The notes: generated by a model not told the origin, from the letters alone. A stretch of DNA of 64,000 nucleotides from Streptomyces sp. cg36 (GCF_041080675.1 NZ_CP163520.1:3286001-3350000), one strand, 5' to 3'; shown: positions 34,803 through 44,693, numbered from the stretch's first letter. A program made the numbers and translations.

Positions 34803-35333
34803 TTACTCGGCACCGCCCTGCTCGGCCTTCTTGGCACGAAGCGCCTCCGCGGTGCGGACGAACTTCGAGGGAAGCGCCTGGAAGAGCGCGGCAGCCTGGG
34901 ACTGCTTGCCCTTCATGGCGCCCGCCAGCTTGGCGAGCAGAACCTCGCGGGACTCGAGGTCCGCAAGCTTCTTGATCTCATCGGCGGACAGCGCCTTGCC
35001 ATCAAGGACACCGCCCTTGATGATCAGGTTGGGGTTCTCCTTGGCGAAGTCACGAAGACCCTTCGCCGACTCCACCGGGTCACCGGTGATGAAGGCGGCA
35101 CCCGTCGGACCAGTGAACTGGTCGTCGAGCGAGGTGATCCCGGCGTTGTTGGCCGCAATCTTGGTCAGCGTGTTCTTCACCACGGCGTACTGGGCGTTCT
35201 CACCGAGCGAGCGGCGCAGCGTCTTGAGCTGGGCCACGGTGAGACCCCGGTACTCGGTCAGCACGACGGCGTTAGAGCTGCGGAACTTGTCCTCGAGCTC
35301 GGCTACGTCGGCAGCCTTGTTGGGCGTCGGCAT
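34803..35333 (-). CDS. rplJ: 50S ribosomal protein L10
   Basis: A 176-aa L10 ([39 protein letters not shown]). It anchors L7/L12 dimers on 23S rRNA. The frame extends to 35447 but the ATG at 35333 follows GGAAGGAGG. It is usually controlled by L10 binding its own leader. Confidence 0.98.
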   Translation of the reverse strand: MPTPNKAADVAELEDKFRSSNAVVLTEYRGLTVAQLKTLRRSLGENAQYAVVKNTLTKIAANNAGITSLDDQFTGPTGAAFITGDPVESAKGLRDFAKENPNLIIKGGVLDGKALSADEIKKLADLESREVLLAKLAGAMKGKQSQAAALFQALPSKFVRTAEALRAKKAEQGGAE

Positions 35334-35480
35334 AGTGCGTCGGCCTCCTTCCGGGTGATGAGGACCGCTCAGAAGGGGCCGCGAAATACGAAACGCCCCG
35401 GCGCAAGTGCACGGGGCGCAGCTCGACCGGACTAATCCGGGAACCATCCACAGTCACCTGCGCGGGTCGTCCGCACGGAG
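35334..35480 (-). promoter_or_regulatory. Candidate ribosomal protein L10 leader
   Basis: The 5' region of rplJ contains a hairpin with arms CGCCCCG / CGGGGCG (35394-35400 and 35412-35418) and other pairing segments. L10 leaders mimicking the rRNA L10-binding site precede rplJL in most bacteria; the exact L10 motif was not confirmed here. Confidence 0.45.
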
Positions 35481-35646
35481 CGGATCCTTCGGCCACCGCC
35501 CCTCTTGCGAAGGCACGGCAACGACCAGCGGTCTTTGGCTTCTGTAGGAGAGTACGCGACGCATTCCGGATCGAGCAAATCCGGTCGTACGGGGCGGTGG
35601 GCGCGGGGCGAGCCTTCAGTGAGGCCCCCGCCGGTGCCGCCCGCCG
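35481..35646 (-). other. rplJ promoter region and lipoprotein 3' flank
   Basis: Together with the L10 leader this forms a 313-bp gene-free stretch. The AT-richer part near 35520-35580 is the likely rplJ promoter zone; the rest is the 3' flank of the lipoprotein gene with an imperfect G/C-rich inverted repeat. Nothing else is seen. Confidence 0.4.
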
Positions 35647-36609
35647 TCAGGCGCCGCCCGTGCCCGCGCCCGCCTTGGCGGCCAGGTCGCCGAGGTTCTT
35701 CAGCATCGCCATCAGATCGGCGGTCTCGGCCGCGGGCGGGGCCGTGACCCGGGCCTTGGTGCCGTAGTCCGAGTAGTGCGTGGAGGTGGTGACCTTGCCC
35801 TGGGCGCTGTCCATCCCGACGTCCATCCGGACCGGGTAGCCGTCCGCGTTCACCCAGACCTCGGTGTCGTACCCCTTGACCTGGGTCTTCTTCATGTTGG
35901 CCAGCAGCTGCTCGCGCTCCTGGGCGGTCAGGGTGTCGAGCATCTTGTTGTTCTTGAGCATCTCGTCGATGGTCAGCGTGCCCTTGTAGTGCTCGGCGGC
36001 GACCCCGTCGATCCGCTCGGCGCCCAGGTGCTTCAGATTGGGCGAGTCCAGCAGCAGGGCCAGCTGCTGGGCCGGGTCCTGGTTCATGTTCTCCATGCCG
36101 GCCGTCAGCTGCTTGACCAGCTGGCCCTTGCCGGACTCCTTGGCCAGCGCGGTCGGGTCCAGCTTGACCCAGCGCTTGCCGTCGAACATCTTGCCCGCCT
36201 CGCCCGCGGAGCCCATGTCCACGTACATGACGTTGTCCACCCAGAGCATGCGCGTCTTCTCCGGGGCGCCCGACAGGCCCTTGGCCGCCGAGGTGGTCAC
36301 CGTGAGGTCCATGGCCGTCGGGTTCCAGGCCATGACGCCGCTGGTCTCGGTGGTGCCCGGGCCCTCGCCCAGCGAGGCGGGGGCCGTCACCGACATCCGG
36401 ACCTTGGCCGACTTGGCCGCGGCGGTCTTCTTGTACGCCGCCGCCAGGACCTGGGAGGCGGCGGTGCGCGACTGCGGCGCCGCGGCCTCCTTGGCCGCCC
36501 CCGCGCCGTCGGCCTTCTCGTCGTCGCCGCCGCAGCCCGCGGCTCCCGCCACCACCACGGTGACCGTGGCCAGCGAGAGCGCCGCCCGCGTCCATCCGGA
36601 CCTGCTCAT
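35647..36609 (-). CDS. Predicted lipoprotein, LppX/LolA-like fold
   Basis: A 320-aa secreted lipoprotein: signal peptide with Arg-rich start, hydrophobic core (LATVTVVVAG) and lipobox AAGC near residue 26. The mature protein has the pattern seen in LppX/LprG-LolA-like carriers (AAYKKTAAAKSAKVRMSVT; MLWVDNVMYVDMGS; TEVWVNADGYPVRMDV). It probably binds a hydrophobic ligand outside the cell. A paralogue lies next to it (36720-37631). ATG 36609 chosen over GTG 36618. Confidence 0.8.
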   Translation of the reverse strand: MSRSGWTRAALSLATVTVVVAGAAGCGGDDEKADGAGAAKEAAAPQSRTAASQVLAAAYKKTAAAKSAKVRMSVTAPASLGEGPGTTETSGVMAWNPTAMDLTVTTSAAKGLSGAPEKTRMLWVDNVMYVDMGSAGEAGKMFDGKRWVKLDPTALAKESGKGQLVKQLTAGMENMNQDPAQQLALLLDSPNLKHLGAERIDGVAAEHYKGTLTIDEMLKNNKMLDTLTAQEREQLLANMKKTQVKGYDTEVWVNADGYPVRMDVGMDSAQGKVTTSTHYSDYGTKARVTAPPAAETADLMAMLKNLGDLAAKAGAGTGGA

Positions 36610-36719
36610 GAACCCCACCCCTTGCCATCCCCGCCGTGATCCCGTCGACCGGGCCGATCATCTGCACCGTAACCCAAGGCTGTGACGGGTGTGACGAATT
36701 ATGTCGGCAGTTGTACGGG

Positions 36720-37631
36720 TTACGACTGCTGCGAGGCGGCCGACTTGGGCTTGATGAGGCTGGTGAAGTCCACCGTGTCGGAGGCCGCCGGGGCCTCGGC
36801 CGCGACCTTCACGCCGTAGTCCGAGTAGAAGGCGGTGCTGTTCAGCACGCCGTTCTTGGTCGCGGCGCTCTCGGTCTTCTTGACCAGCAGGTCGTTCTTG
36901 TCCACCCAGATGTCGACGGTGTCCGTGGTGACGCCGCTCTGGTTCATCTGGGCCTTGAAGGCTTCCAGCGTCTTCGCGTCCAGCCCGGAGCTGCGGTCGA
37001 CCAGCTTGGCCATGTCGACCGTGCCCGCGTAGTGCGTGGCCTGGACGCCGCGGACGTCCTCGGTGCCGACCTTCTTGACGTCGCCCGAGGCCAGCAGCGC
37101 CTTCACGCCCTGCTGGGGCGTCGAGTTCTGCATCTGGTCCTTCATGACGGCGCCGGCCGGGCCCATCAGCTTGGCCATGTCGTCGTACCCGTACCGGATC
37201 CAGTGCTTGCCGCCGATGCTCTGGGCGAACCGGGGGCCCATGTTGGCGAAGTAGGCGTCGCGCAGATAGCGGGCGTCGATGCTCTCGGCGCCCATCTGCC
37301 GCATCGTCTGCGCCATGGTGCCCTGGGTGTACTTCATCCGCATGGCGCCGGTCGTGCCGTCGCCCCACGCCAGCGCGCCGTTGCCCGCCAGGCCCAGCGT
37401 CGTGCCCATCGACATGGTCATCTCGACCTTGGCCGAGCCCGCGCCGTCGGTCTTCTTCTGCACCGCCCGGAGGGCCGCGACCGGGCTGAAGTCGGACCCG
37501 GACTTGTGCTGCTCCTTGGCGGGAGCGCTCTTGTCCTTGCCGTCCGACCCGCCGCAGGCGGCGACACCCGCGAGCGCCGCGGCGATCGCGACGACCGATA
37601 TCCCCGTACGCCGTACGGACCTGGTGCTCAT
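36720..37631 (-). CDS. Predicted lipoprotein, paralogue of the neighbour
   Basis: A 303-aa lipoprotein with signal peptide (VRRTGISVVAIAAALAGVAAC) shortened here to its ending lipobox GVAAC. It shares the plan of the neighbouring lipoprotein: SAKVEMTMSM, GGKHWIRYGYDDMAK, a Thr-His-Tyr core and VDIWVDKNDLLVKK. The start at 37631 is preceded by GGGG; upstream residues in the long frame are rejected. The two genes look like a tandem duplication inserted between rplA and rplJ. Confidence 0.8.
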   Translation of the reverse strand: MSTRSVRRTGISVVAIAAALAGVAACGGSDGKDKSAPAKEQHKSGSDFSPVAALRAVQKKTDGAGSAKVEMTMSMGTTLGLAGNGALAWGDGTTGAMRMKYTQGTMAQTMRQMGAESIDARYLRDAYFANMGPRFAQSIGGKHWIRYGYDDMAKLMGPAGAVMKDQMQNSTPQQGVKALLASGDVKKVGTEDVRGVQATHYAGTVDMAKLVDRSSGLDAKTLEAFKAQMNQSGVTTDTVDIWVDKNDLLVKKTESAATKNGVLNSTAFYSDYGVKVAAEAPAASDTVDFTSLIKPKSAASQQS

Positions 37632-37731
37632 GGTTCCCCCTCGAATGCGTTTTCCCTTGCCGCTCGACGGTAGCGCAGGGCTCTGACAACACCGCGTCCG
37701 GCGGGGGCTGTTGGGACGCGGTTGCGACAAA

Positions 37732-37773
37732 AAGCCGGGCCCCGCGCCTCCGGAGAGGTGCGGGGCCCGGCTT
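37732..37773 (-). terminator. rplKA terminator
   Basis: A perfect 14-bp stem (AAGCCGGGCCCCGC and its complement at 37760-37773) followed on the minus strand by TTTGTCG. It ends the rplK-rplA transcript. Confidence 0.9.
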
Positions 37774-37810
37774 GGGACCAGCCGATGCGAGCCGATCAGG
37801 CTCGGCCCGG

Positions 37811-38533
37811 TCAGACAGCCGCCGGGTCCTCCTCGACGAGGAGGTTGCGGGTGCGGTTCTGGTCCAGGGTGATACCGGGGCCCATCGTGGTGGTGATGGT
37901 CGCCTTCTTGATGTACCGGCCCTTGGCGGCGGACGGCTTCAGACGGAGGATCTCCTCCAGAGCGGCGCCGTAGTTCTCCACCAGCTTGGCGTCGTCGAAG
38001 GACACCTTGCCGATGATGAAGTGCAGGTTCGAGTGCTTGTCGACGCGGAACTCGATCTTGCCGCCCTTGATCTCCTCGACGGCCTTGGCGACGTCGGGGG
38101 TGACCGTGCCGGTCTTCGGGTTCGGCATCAGACCACGCGGACCGAGCACGCGGCCGAGGCGGCCGACCTTGCCCATGAGGTCCGGGGTGGAGACGACGGC
38201 GTCGAAGTCCAGACGGCCCTTAGCGACCTCGTCGATGAGCTCGTCCGAGCCCACGATGTCGGCGCCCGCGGCACGCGCGGCCTCGGCACGGTCACCGGTC
38301 GCGAAGACCAGGACCCGGGCGGTCTTGCCGGTGCCGTGCGGGAGGTTCACGGTGCCACGGACCATCTGGTCGGCCTTGCGCGGGTCGACACCCAGGCGGA
38401 AGGCGACCTCGACGGTGCCGTCGAACTTGGTCGTGGAGGTCTCCTTGGCGAGACGGACGGCCTCGAGCGGGGCGTACAGCTTGTCCGCGTCGATCTTGGC
38501 GTCCGCAGCGCGGAGAGTCTTGCTGCGCTTCAC
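37811..38533 (-). CDS. rplA: 50S ribosomal protein L1
   Basis: A 240-aa L1 ([38 protein letters not shown] signature). It forms the mobile L1 stalk at the E site and in many bacteria represses rplKA. It lies 88 bp after rplK. Confidence 0.98.
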   Translation of the reverse strand: MKRSKTLRAADAKIDADKLYAPLEAVRLAKETSTTKFDGTVEVAFRLGVDPRKADQMVRGTVNLPHGTGKTARVLVFATGDRAEAARAAGADIVGSDELIDEVAKGRLDFDAVVSTPDLMGKVGRLGRVLGPRGLMPNPKTGTVTPDVAKAVEEIKGGKIEFRVDKHSNLHFIIGKVSFDDAKLVENYGAALEEILRLKPSAAKGRYIKKATITTTMGPGITLDQNRTRNLLVEEDPAAV

Positions 38534-38621
38534 TTCAGCTCCTGTGTTGGTTCAGGCATGGAGTCGTGGTGCGGGCCAGCGCTTGGCCCTACCACTGGGG
38601 GTACTGCGGGGAAGGCTGCGA

Positions 38622-39056
38622 TCAGCCCTCGACCGTGATGCCCATGGAACGGGCGGTGCCAGCGATGATCTTGGACGCGGCGTCCAGGTCGTTGGCGTTC
38701 AGGTCGGCGAGCTTGGTCGTGGCGATCTCACGGACCTGCGCCTCGGTGATCTTGGCGACCTTGGTCTTGTGGGGCTCGCCGGAGCCCTTCTCCACGCCCG
38801 CGGCCTTGAGGATCATCTTCGCGGCCGGCGGAGTCTTGGTGATGAAGGTGAAGGAACGGTCCTCGTAGACCGTGATCTCCACCGGGATCACCCAGCCACG
38901 CTGCGACTCGGTGGCCGCGTTGTAGGCCTTGCAGAACTCCATGATGTTGACGCCGTGCTGACCGAGCGCGGGGCCGACCGGCGGGGCCGGGTTGGCCGCA
39001 CCGGCGTTGATCTGGAGCTTGATAAGCCCCGTGACCTTCTTCTTCTTGGGAGGCAT
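38622..39056 (-). CDS. rplK: 50S ribosomal protein L11
   Basis: A 144-aa L11 ([32 protein letters not shown] at the end). It binds the GTPase-associated centre of 23S rRNA and is needed for RelA activation and thiostrepton action; the proline-rich N-domain is normal. It has its own promoter region after the nusG terminator. Confidence 0.98.
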
Positions 39057-39161
39057 TGCTCTCTCCGGGTCCTAGTGAGAGTGAACCGCCTGCATCCGGT
39101 CATCCGGATGGAGGCATACCGCACAACGATAACGGGTATAGCTGTGCGGCTAAAAACCGAG

Positions 39162-39196
39162 CAGGTCAGACGGGCTTTACAGCGCCCGTCTGACCT
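39162..39196 (-). terminator. secE-nusG terminator
   Basis: A perfect 14-bp stem (CAGGTCAGACGGGC / GCCCGTCTGACCTG) with a 7-base loop and TTTTTA immediately after on the minus strand: a classical intrinsic terminator separating nusG from rplKA. Confidence 0.95.
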
Positions 39197-39224
39197 GTTC
39201 GGAAGACGTGTGGTCCGGAAGAAA

Positions 39225-40118
39225 CTAGTTCTTCTGGATCTGGTCGAAGCTGAGCTCGACCGGGGTCTCGCGGCCGAAGATCTCGACGAGGCCCTTGACC
39301 TTCTTCGAGTCGGCGTTGATCTCGTTGATCGTGGCCTGGAGCGTGGCGAACGGGCCGTCGGTGACGGTGACCGAGTCGCCGACCTCGAAGTCCAGGACCT
39401 CGACGGTGACCTTGCGGGCCGGAGCCGGCTTGCCCTCGGCCTCGGCGGCCTCGCGGGCGGCCTTCTCCTCGGCCTCCGGGGCGAGCATCTTGACGATCTC
39501 GTCCAGGGTCAGCGGGTACGGGTCGTAGGCGTTGCCCACGAAGCCGGTGACGCCCGGGGTGTTGCGGACGACGCCCCAGGACTCGTTCGTCAGATCCATG
39601 CGGACGAGAACGTAACCGGGCAGCTTGTTCTGCCGGACGTTCTTGCGCTCGCCGTTCTTGATCTGGACGATCTCTTCCTCGGGCACCTCGGCCTGGTAGA
39701 TGAACTCCTCGACGTTCAGCGAGACGGCGCGCTGCTCCAGGTTGGCCTTCACGCGCTTCTCGTAGCCCGCGTAGGTGTGGATCACGTACCACTCGCCGGG
39801 CAGGCCGCGCAGCTCCTGGCGGAGCGCCTCGACCGGGTCGACGGGCGCGGCGGGAGCCTCCTCGGCCTCGTCCTCGTCGGCGTCCGCCTCGTCCTCGTCG
39901 GCGACGTCCTCGTCGGCGTCCTCGTCCTCGGACTCGTCCGCTTCCAGCTCGTCCTCGTCCTCGACGTGGAGCGCAGCCTCCTCGGCCGGCTCGCCCGCCT
40001 CGGCGTCGGCAGCCTCGGCCTCGTCCGGGTCCACGGCGTCCGCCGCCTCGACGATGTCGAGCTGGTCCTCCACGGACTCCACCGACTCGATGGCGTCGTT
40101 CAGGTTCGGGTCAGACAC
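39225..40118 (-). CDS. nusG: Transcription termination/antitermination factor NusG
   Basis: A 297-aa NusG. Residues 1-~95 are a long Glu/Asp/Ala-rich acidic extension typical of streptomycete NusG; then the NGN domain ([37 protein letters not shown]) and C-terminal KOW domain ([20 protein letters not shown]). It couples RNA polymerase to Rho or to S10 on the ribosome. It lies 78 bp after secE. Confidence 0.97.
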   Translation of the reverse strand: MSDPNLNDAIESVESVEDQLDIVEAADAVDPDEAEAADAEAGEPAEEAALHVEDEDELEADESEDEDADEDVADEDEADADEDEAEEAPAAPVDPVEALRQELRGLPGEWYVIHTYAGYEKRVKANLEQRAVSLNVEEFIYQAEVPEEEIVQIKNGERKNVRQNKLPGYVLVRMDLTNESWGVVRNTPGVTGFVGNAYDPYPLTLDEIVKMLAPEAEEKAAREAAEAEGKPAPARKVTVEVLDFEVGDSVTVTDGPFATLQATINEINADSKKVKGLVEIFGRETPVELSFDQIQKN

Positions 40119-40196
40119 GTGGCTGCTTCTTCCTGGTTACAGATGGGTGGAACAAATGCGAAAAAGGCGCCGGTGGGCGCCCTGTTACGCAGCGGA

Positions 40197-40505
40197 TCAG
40201 CCGAAGACGTACTTGACGACGTGCTGGAATCCGGTGTCGATCACGGTCACGATGCCGATCATGATGACGACGAACACGATCACCACGGTGGTGTACGTCG
40301 ACAGCTGGTTGCGGGTCGGCCAGACGACCTTGCGGAGCTCGGCGACGACCTGGCGGTAGAAGAGCGCGAGACGGCCCAGCGGGCCCTTCTTGCCGCGCTT
40401 GCCGCCCTTGCGGCCCTTCTTCTTCGCATCCTTGTCCGCAGCGGCGGAGTCGGCTGCCTCGTCCTGGGCATCAGGCATGTCGATGGAGCCCACGGCGTCC
40501 GTCAC
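40197..40505 (-). CDS. secE: Preprotein translocase subunit SecE
   Basis: A 102-aa SecE. GTG at 40505 follows AGGTGAGAA; the longer frame to 40589 is rejected. A Lys-rich stretch (~27-40), an amphipathic helix with the [18 protein letters not shown] signature (51-68) and a single TM (~72-92) are clear. It stabilises SecY in the membrane. Order tRNA-Trp, secE, nusG is conserved in actinobacteria. Confidence 0.95.
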   Translation of the reverse strand: MTDAVGSIDMPDAQDEAADSAAADKDAKKKGRKGGKRGKKGPLGRLALFYRQVVAELRKVVWPTRNQLSTYTTVVIVFVVIMIGIVTVIDTGFQHVVKYVFG

Positions 40506-40611
40506 GCTTCTCACCTGATTCCGGGTCGTGGCCGTGCCGCGCCCGGTGGAGCCGCACGGCGGTGCATAGAAGTACGTACATGCGCACACACCCTGGCGAA
40601 GGTGTGTGTAG

Positions 40612-40684
40612 CAGGGCCGGAGGGACTTGAACCCCCAACCGCTGGTTTTGGAGACCAGTGCTCTACCAATTGAGCTACGACCCT
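40612..40684 (-). tRNA. tRNA-Trp (CCA)
   Basis: A 73-nt cloverleaf with acceptor arms AGGGTCG / CGGCCCT, D-arm GCTC..GAGC, anticodon stem CTGGT/ACCAG around loop CTCCAAA (anticodon CCA), and TΨC loop GTTCAAG. The CCA tail is not encoded. Confidence 0.96.
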
Positions 40685-40910
40685 TTGTGGTTCCCCCAAC
40701 CTACCGCATCCGCCCGAGTGCACCGAGTGCACGGAGTGGAGTTGGTTGGTGGAGGCCAACGACAGGTGAGTGTACGTGGTCCCGGGCCCGGCGTCGAACA
40801 GATACCTCCCGACGGCTCGCCGAGGACGCCCCGGAGGGGGTGTGCAACTGCCCCGTCCGGTCCGTGAAACCCGTGTGCCCGGGGCGCGGGAGGTCTGGGA
40901 CGATGGCCGT

Positions 40911-42137
40911 ATGAGCGCTGCAACTTCTCCGACCGAGCGCCGGGTGTCCGCGCGCATCGGCGCGATCTCCGAGTCCGCGACCCTCGCCGTCGACGCCAAG
41001 GCCAAGGCCCTCAAGGCCGCCGGGCGCCCGGTGATCGGCTTCGGCGCCGGTGAGCCCGACTTCCCGACCCCGGACTACATCGTCGACGCGGCAGCCGCCG
41101 CCTGTCACGACCCCAAGTACCACCGCTACACGCCGGCCGGCGGCCTCCCCGAGCTGAAGAAGGCCATCGCCGAGAAGACCCTGCGCGACTCCGGCTTCGA
41201 GGTCGACCCGTCCCAGGTCCTGGTGACCAACGGCGGCAAGCAGGCGATCTACGAGGCGTTCGCGGCGATCCTGGACCCGGGCGACGAGGTCATCGTCCCG
41301 GCGCCGTACTGGACCACCTACCCGGAGTCGATCCGGCTCGCGGGTGGTGTGCCGGTCGAGGTCGTCACCGACGAGACCACCGGCTACCGGGCCTCGGTCG
41401 AGCAGCTGGAGGCGGCGCGCACCGAGAACACCAAGGTCGTCCTGTTCGTCTCCCCGTCCAACCCGACCGGCGCGGTCTACACCGAGGCCGAGGTCGAGGC
41501 GATCGGCCGCTGGGCGCACGAGCACGGCCTGTGGGTGCTCACCGACGAGATCTACGAGCACCTGGTCTACGGCGACGCGAAGTTCACCTCGCTGCCGGTG
41601 GCGGTGCCGGAGCTGCGCGACAAGTGCATCATCGTCAACGGCGTCGCCAAGACGTACGCGATGACCGGCTGGCGGGTCGGGTGGGTCATCGGCCCCAAGG
41701 ACGTCATCAAGGCCGCGACCAACCTCCAGTCGCACGCCACGTCCAACGTGGCCAACGTCTCCCAGGTGGCGGCCATCGCCGCGGTCTCCGGGAACCTGGA
41801 CGCGGTCGCCGAGATGCGCAAGGCGTTCGACCGCCGCCGCCAGACCATCGTGAAGATGCTCGGCGAGATCGACGGCGTGGTCTGCCCGACCCCCGAGGGC
41901 GCGTTCTACGCGTACCCGTCGGTCAAGGGCCTGCTCGGCAAGGAGATCCGCGGTCAGCGCCCGCAGACCTCGGTCGAGCTCGCCGCGCTGATCCTGGACG
42001 AGGCCGAGGTCGCGGTCGTTCCCGGCGAGGCGTTCGGCACTCCCGGCTACCTGCGTCTTTCGTACGCGCTCGGCGACGAGGACCTGATCGAGGGCGTCTC
42101 GCGGATCCAGAAGCTGCTGGCCGAGGCGCGCGACTGA
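40911..42137 (+). CDS. aspC: Pyridoxal-phosphate aminotransferase (aspartate aminotransferase, class I)
   Basis: A 408-aa class I aminotransferase ([20 protein letters not shown]). PLP lysine Lys247 in [14 protein letters not shown], substrate-binding Asn in [20 protein letters not shown] with the pyridine-contacting Asp, and the C-terminal Arg region YLRLSYAL. It interconverts aspartate/2-oxoglutarate and oxaloacetate/glutamate (or related pairs). The start has no strong ribosome-binding site (GGGAGG is ~20 bases away). It lies beside tRNA-Trp as in other streptomycetes. Confidence 0.92.
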   Translation: MSAATSPTERRVSARIGAISESATLAVDAKAKALKAAGRPVIGFGAGEPDFPTPDYIVDAAAAACHDPKYHRYTPAGGLPELKKAIAEKTLRDSGFEVDPSQVLVTNGGKQAIYEAFAAILDPGDEVIVPAPYWTTYPESIRLAGGVPVEVVTDETTGYRASVEQLEAARTENTKVVLFVSPSNPTGAVYTEAEVEAIGRWAHEHGLWVLTDEIYEHLVYGDAKFTSLPVAVPELRDKCIIVNGVAKTYAMTGWRVGWVIGPKDVIKAATNLQSHATSNVANVSQVAAIAAVSGNLDAVAEMRKAFDRRRQTIVKMLGEIDGVVCPTPEGAFYAYPSVKGLLGKEIRGQRPQTSVELAALILDEAEVAVVPGEAFGTPGYLRLSYALGDEDLIEGVSRIQKLLAEARD

Positions 42138-42260
42138 CGCGCCCGCCCCGGTGACGGGCCGCCCGCCGATCCCGGCCGGCGGCCCGTTACTGCGTTCGGG
42201 CAAGGTCCCGATCGGGGAAAGGGGCTGTCGGATGCCGGTGGGGTGCGGCAAGATCCTTCA

Positions 42261-43313
42261 ATGGAGCACGTTCGCGACGTACACGACCTGCCGAAGGCCC
42301 ATCTGCACCTGCACTTCACGGGGTCGATGCGCCCCTCGACCATGCTGGAGCTCGCCGACAAGTACGGGGTGCACCTGCCCGACGCGCTGACCAGCGGCGA
42401 GCCGCCGAAGCTGCGGGCCACCGACGAGCGCGGCTGGTTCCGCTTCCAGCGCCTCTACGACATCGCGCGCTCGTGTCTGCGCGCCCCCGAGGACATCCAG
42501 CGGCTGGTGCGCGAGGCCGCCGAGGAGGACGTCCGGGACGGCTCGGGCTGGCTGGAGATCCAGGTCGACCCGACCTCGTACGCGCCGATGCTGGGCGGGC
42601 TCATCCCGGCCCTGGAGATCATCCTGGACGCGGTGGACACGGCCGCCCGCGAGACGGGGCTCGGCATGCGCGTCCTGGTCGCCGCGAACCGGATGAAGCA
42701 CCCGCTGGACGCCCGCACCCTGGCCCGGCTCGCGGTGCGCTACGCCGACCGGGGCGTGGTCGGCTTCGGGCTCTCCAACGACGAACGCCGGGGCATGGCA
42801 CGGGACTTCGACCGCGCCTTCGCCATCGCCCGCGAGGGCGGGCTGCTGGCCGCCCCGCACGGCGGCGAGCTGACCGGCCCGGCCTCGGTGCGCGACTGCC
42901 TGGACGATCTGCACGCCTCCCGCATCGGCCACGGGGTGCGCGCCGCCGAGGACCCGAGGCTGCTGAAGCGGCTGGCCGAGCGCGGGATCACCTGTGAGGT
43001 CTGCCCGGCCTCCAACGTGGCCCTGGGCGTCTACGAGAAGCCCGAGGACGTGCCGCTGCGCACGCTGTACGAGGCCGGGGTGCCGCTGGCGCTGGGCGCC
43101 GACGACCCGCTCCTGTTCGGCTCCCGGCTCGCCGCCCAGTACGAGATCGCCCGCCGCCACCACGGCTTCACCGACGCCGAACTGGCCGAGCTGGCCCGCC
43201 AGTCGGTGCGGGGCTCGGCGGCGCCCGAGGAGGTGCGCGGCACGCTCCTGGCGGGCATCGACGCCTGGCTGGCCGCCGAGCCGTCGGACGGCCCGGGCGG
43301 GCTCGCCCGCTAG
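42261..43313 (+). CDS. Adenosine deaminase family protein
   Basis: A 350-aa amidohydrolase (start MEHVRDVHDLPKAHLHLH; GTG 42243 an alternative). Metal ligands His16/His18 in HLHLHFTGS, APHGGEL with the catalytic Glu, RIGHGVRA, and GADDPLLFG for the distal Asp pair. It deaminates adenosine (or a related 6-aminopurine) in purine salvage. The signature GADDP differs slightly from the common TDDP form, so exact substrate is open. Confidence 0.88.
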   Translation: MEHVRDVHDLPKAHLHLHFTGSMRPSTMLELADKYGVHLPDALTSGEPPKLRATDERGWFRFQRLYDIARSCLRAPEDIQRLVREAAEEDVRDGSGWLEIQVDPTSYAPMLGGLIPALEIILDAVDTAARETGLGMRVLVAANRMKHPLDARTLARLAVRYADRGVVGFGLSNDERRGMARDFDRAFAIAREGGLLAAPHGGELTGPASVRDCLDDLHASRIGHGVRAAEDPRLLKRLAERGITCEVCPASNVALGVYEKPEDVPLRTLYEAGVPLALGADDPLLFGSRLAAQYEIARRHHGFTDAELAELARQSVRGSAAPEEVRGTLLAGIDAWLAAEPSDGPGGLAR

Positions 43314-43326
43314 CGGGGCCGGGCGC

Positions 43327-43923
43327 TCAGCCGATCCCGGCGAGCAGCGTGCGGGCCAGCGAGGCGGCGAAGTCGTCCAGGGCGGCCGGGGGCTTGCCGT
43401 CCTCGGTCATCTCGTACGCGTAGGCGCGGTGGGCGCAGGCGCCCAGGAGCAGCGAGGCCGCTGCGTAGGTGTCGGCTCCGGCGCGCAGCCGCCCGGCGGC
43501 CTGCTCGGCCCGCAGATAGGCGTCCAGGCCCCGGATCGGCATGTGCGGGCCGTTGCCGAGCTCGCGCAGCCCCTCGGCGTGGCGCTCGCGCAGCCGGGGG
43601 TCGGCGTAGAGGGAGGCGGCGATCGGGAAGGTCTGGGCGTAGAACAGCGCGGCCTGGCGGGCGATCTCGGTGAGGTTCTCCTCGACGCTGCCCTCCCCCG
43701 GCCGGGCCGCGAGCCGGTCGAGCAGCGGCGTCAGCTCGGGCAGCCGCTCGCGCAGCACGGTGACGAAGAGCTCCTCCTTGCTCGCGAAGTACTTGTAGAT
43801 CGCGGCCTCGGAGCAGCCGACGGCGCGGGCGATCTCCTTGGTGGTGGCGCGGGCGAGCCCGATGGTGAGCATCAGCTCGTGGGCCGCGTCGACGATGCGG
43901 CCCCGGGCCGACTGACGCTGCAT
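43327..43923 (-). CDS. TetR-family repressor
   Basis: A 198-aa regulator. N-terminal HTH (TTKEIARAVGCSEAAIYKYF, residues ~28-47) and an all-helical ligand-binding domain. It is divergent from the NAD(P)-binding protein gene 44055-44693; two palindromes in the 131-bp spacer are the probable operators, so it likely represses both genes. Confidence 0.9.
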   Translation of the reverse strand: MQRQSARGRIVDAAHELMLTIGLARATTKEIARAVGCSEAAIYKYFASKEELFVTVLRERLPELTPLLDRLAARPGEGSVEENLTEIARQAALFYAQTFPIAASLYADPRLRERHAEGLRELGNGPHMPIRGLDAYLRAEQAAGRLRAGADTYAAASLLLGACAHRAYAYEMTEDGKPPAALDDFAASLARTLLAGIG

Positions 43924-43994
43924 GGAAGCTCCGTTCGGCCGGGGCGCACCGGGAGCGCGCCCGGCTTCGCTTGTTGATCACGCTTGACGAGTGG

Positions 43995-44010
43995 GTGAGT
44001 GCTTACTCAC
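43995..44010. promoter_or_regulatory. TetR operator candidate 1
   Basis: Inverted repeat GTGAGT-N4-ACTCAC between the divergent TetR gene and the NAD(P)-binding gene. Confidence 0.6.
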
Positions 44011-44018
44011 TCTAGGGG

Positions 44019-44038
44019 GTGAGTAAGTACTTACCCAC
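44019..44038. promoter_or_regulatory. TetR operator candidate 2
   Basis: Near-perfect 20-bp palindrome with central AAGTACTT (arms GTGAGT / ACCCAC). It shares the GTGAGT half-site with the neighbouring palindrome, suggesting two repressor dimers. It sits just upstream of the 44055 start. Confidence 0.65.
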
Positions 44039-44054
44039 GGGGAGGGCCACACCC

Positions 44055-44693
44055 ATGAAGCTCACCGTCTTCGGTGCGAGCGGCAGGATCGGCGCACAGG
44101 TCGTCACACAAGCGCTGGCCGCAGGACACCAGGTCACCGCGGTGGTGCGGGACCCGGCGCGGTTCACGGCGACCGGGCCGGGCCTGGAGCTGGTGCGGGC
44201 GGACCTGGCGGACCCGGAGTCCCTGCGGGACGCCGTGGCGGGCCGGGACGCGGTGCTCTCCGGCCTGGGCGCCAACAGCCGGGCGGACGCGGCCACCGGC
44301 GTCACGGCCCGGCTGACCGCCTCGGTCGTGAAGGCGATGGACGCGGCGGGCACCCGCCGGCTGCTGGTGGTCAGCGCGGGCCCGGTGGGCCCGGAGGCGC
44401 CGGACGACCCGTTCCTGGACCGGCTGACGCTGACGGTGGTGCAGCGCGTCCTCAAGGACGTCTACGGCGATCTGCGCCGGATGGAGTCCGACCTGGCGGC
44501 CTCGGCCCTGGACTGGACGGCGGTGCGCCCGGTCCGGCTGGTGAACAAGCCGCTCACCGGCGCGTACCGCACCGCCGTGGCCGCGACGCCGCGCAGCGCG
44601 CGCAGCATCGGGCGCGCGGACGTGGCGCACGCGATGCTGCGGATGATCGACGACCCGGCGACGGTGAAACAGGGCGTCTGCGTGGCCTACTGA
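44055..44693 (+). CDS. NAD(P)-binding Rossmann-fold oxidoreductase (atypical SDR)
   Basis: A 212-aa protein (start after GGGGAGGG). GASGRIGAQ is the dinucleotide-binding loop (residues 7-15); LDWTAVRPVRLVNKPLTG is the substrate-side motif of NmrA/HSCARG-like atypical SDRs. It lacks the YxxxK catalytic pair in the usual place and may be an NAD(P)H-dependent reductase or redox sensor. Controlled by the divergent TetR (inference). Confidence 0.85.
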   Translation: MKLTVFGASGRIGAQVVTQALAAGHQVTAVVRDPARFTATGPGLELVRADLADPESLRDAVAGRDAVLSGLGANSRADAATGVTARLTASVVKAMDAAGTRRLLVVSAGPVGPEAPDDPFLDRLTLTVVQRVLKDVYGDLRRMESDLAASALDWTAVRPVRLVNKPLTGAYRTAVAATPRSARSIGRADVAHAMLRMIDDPATVKQGVCVAY

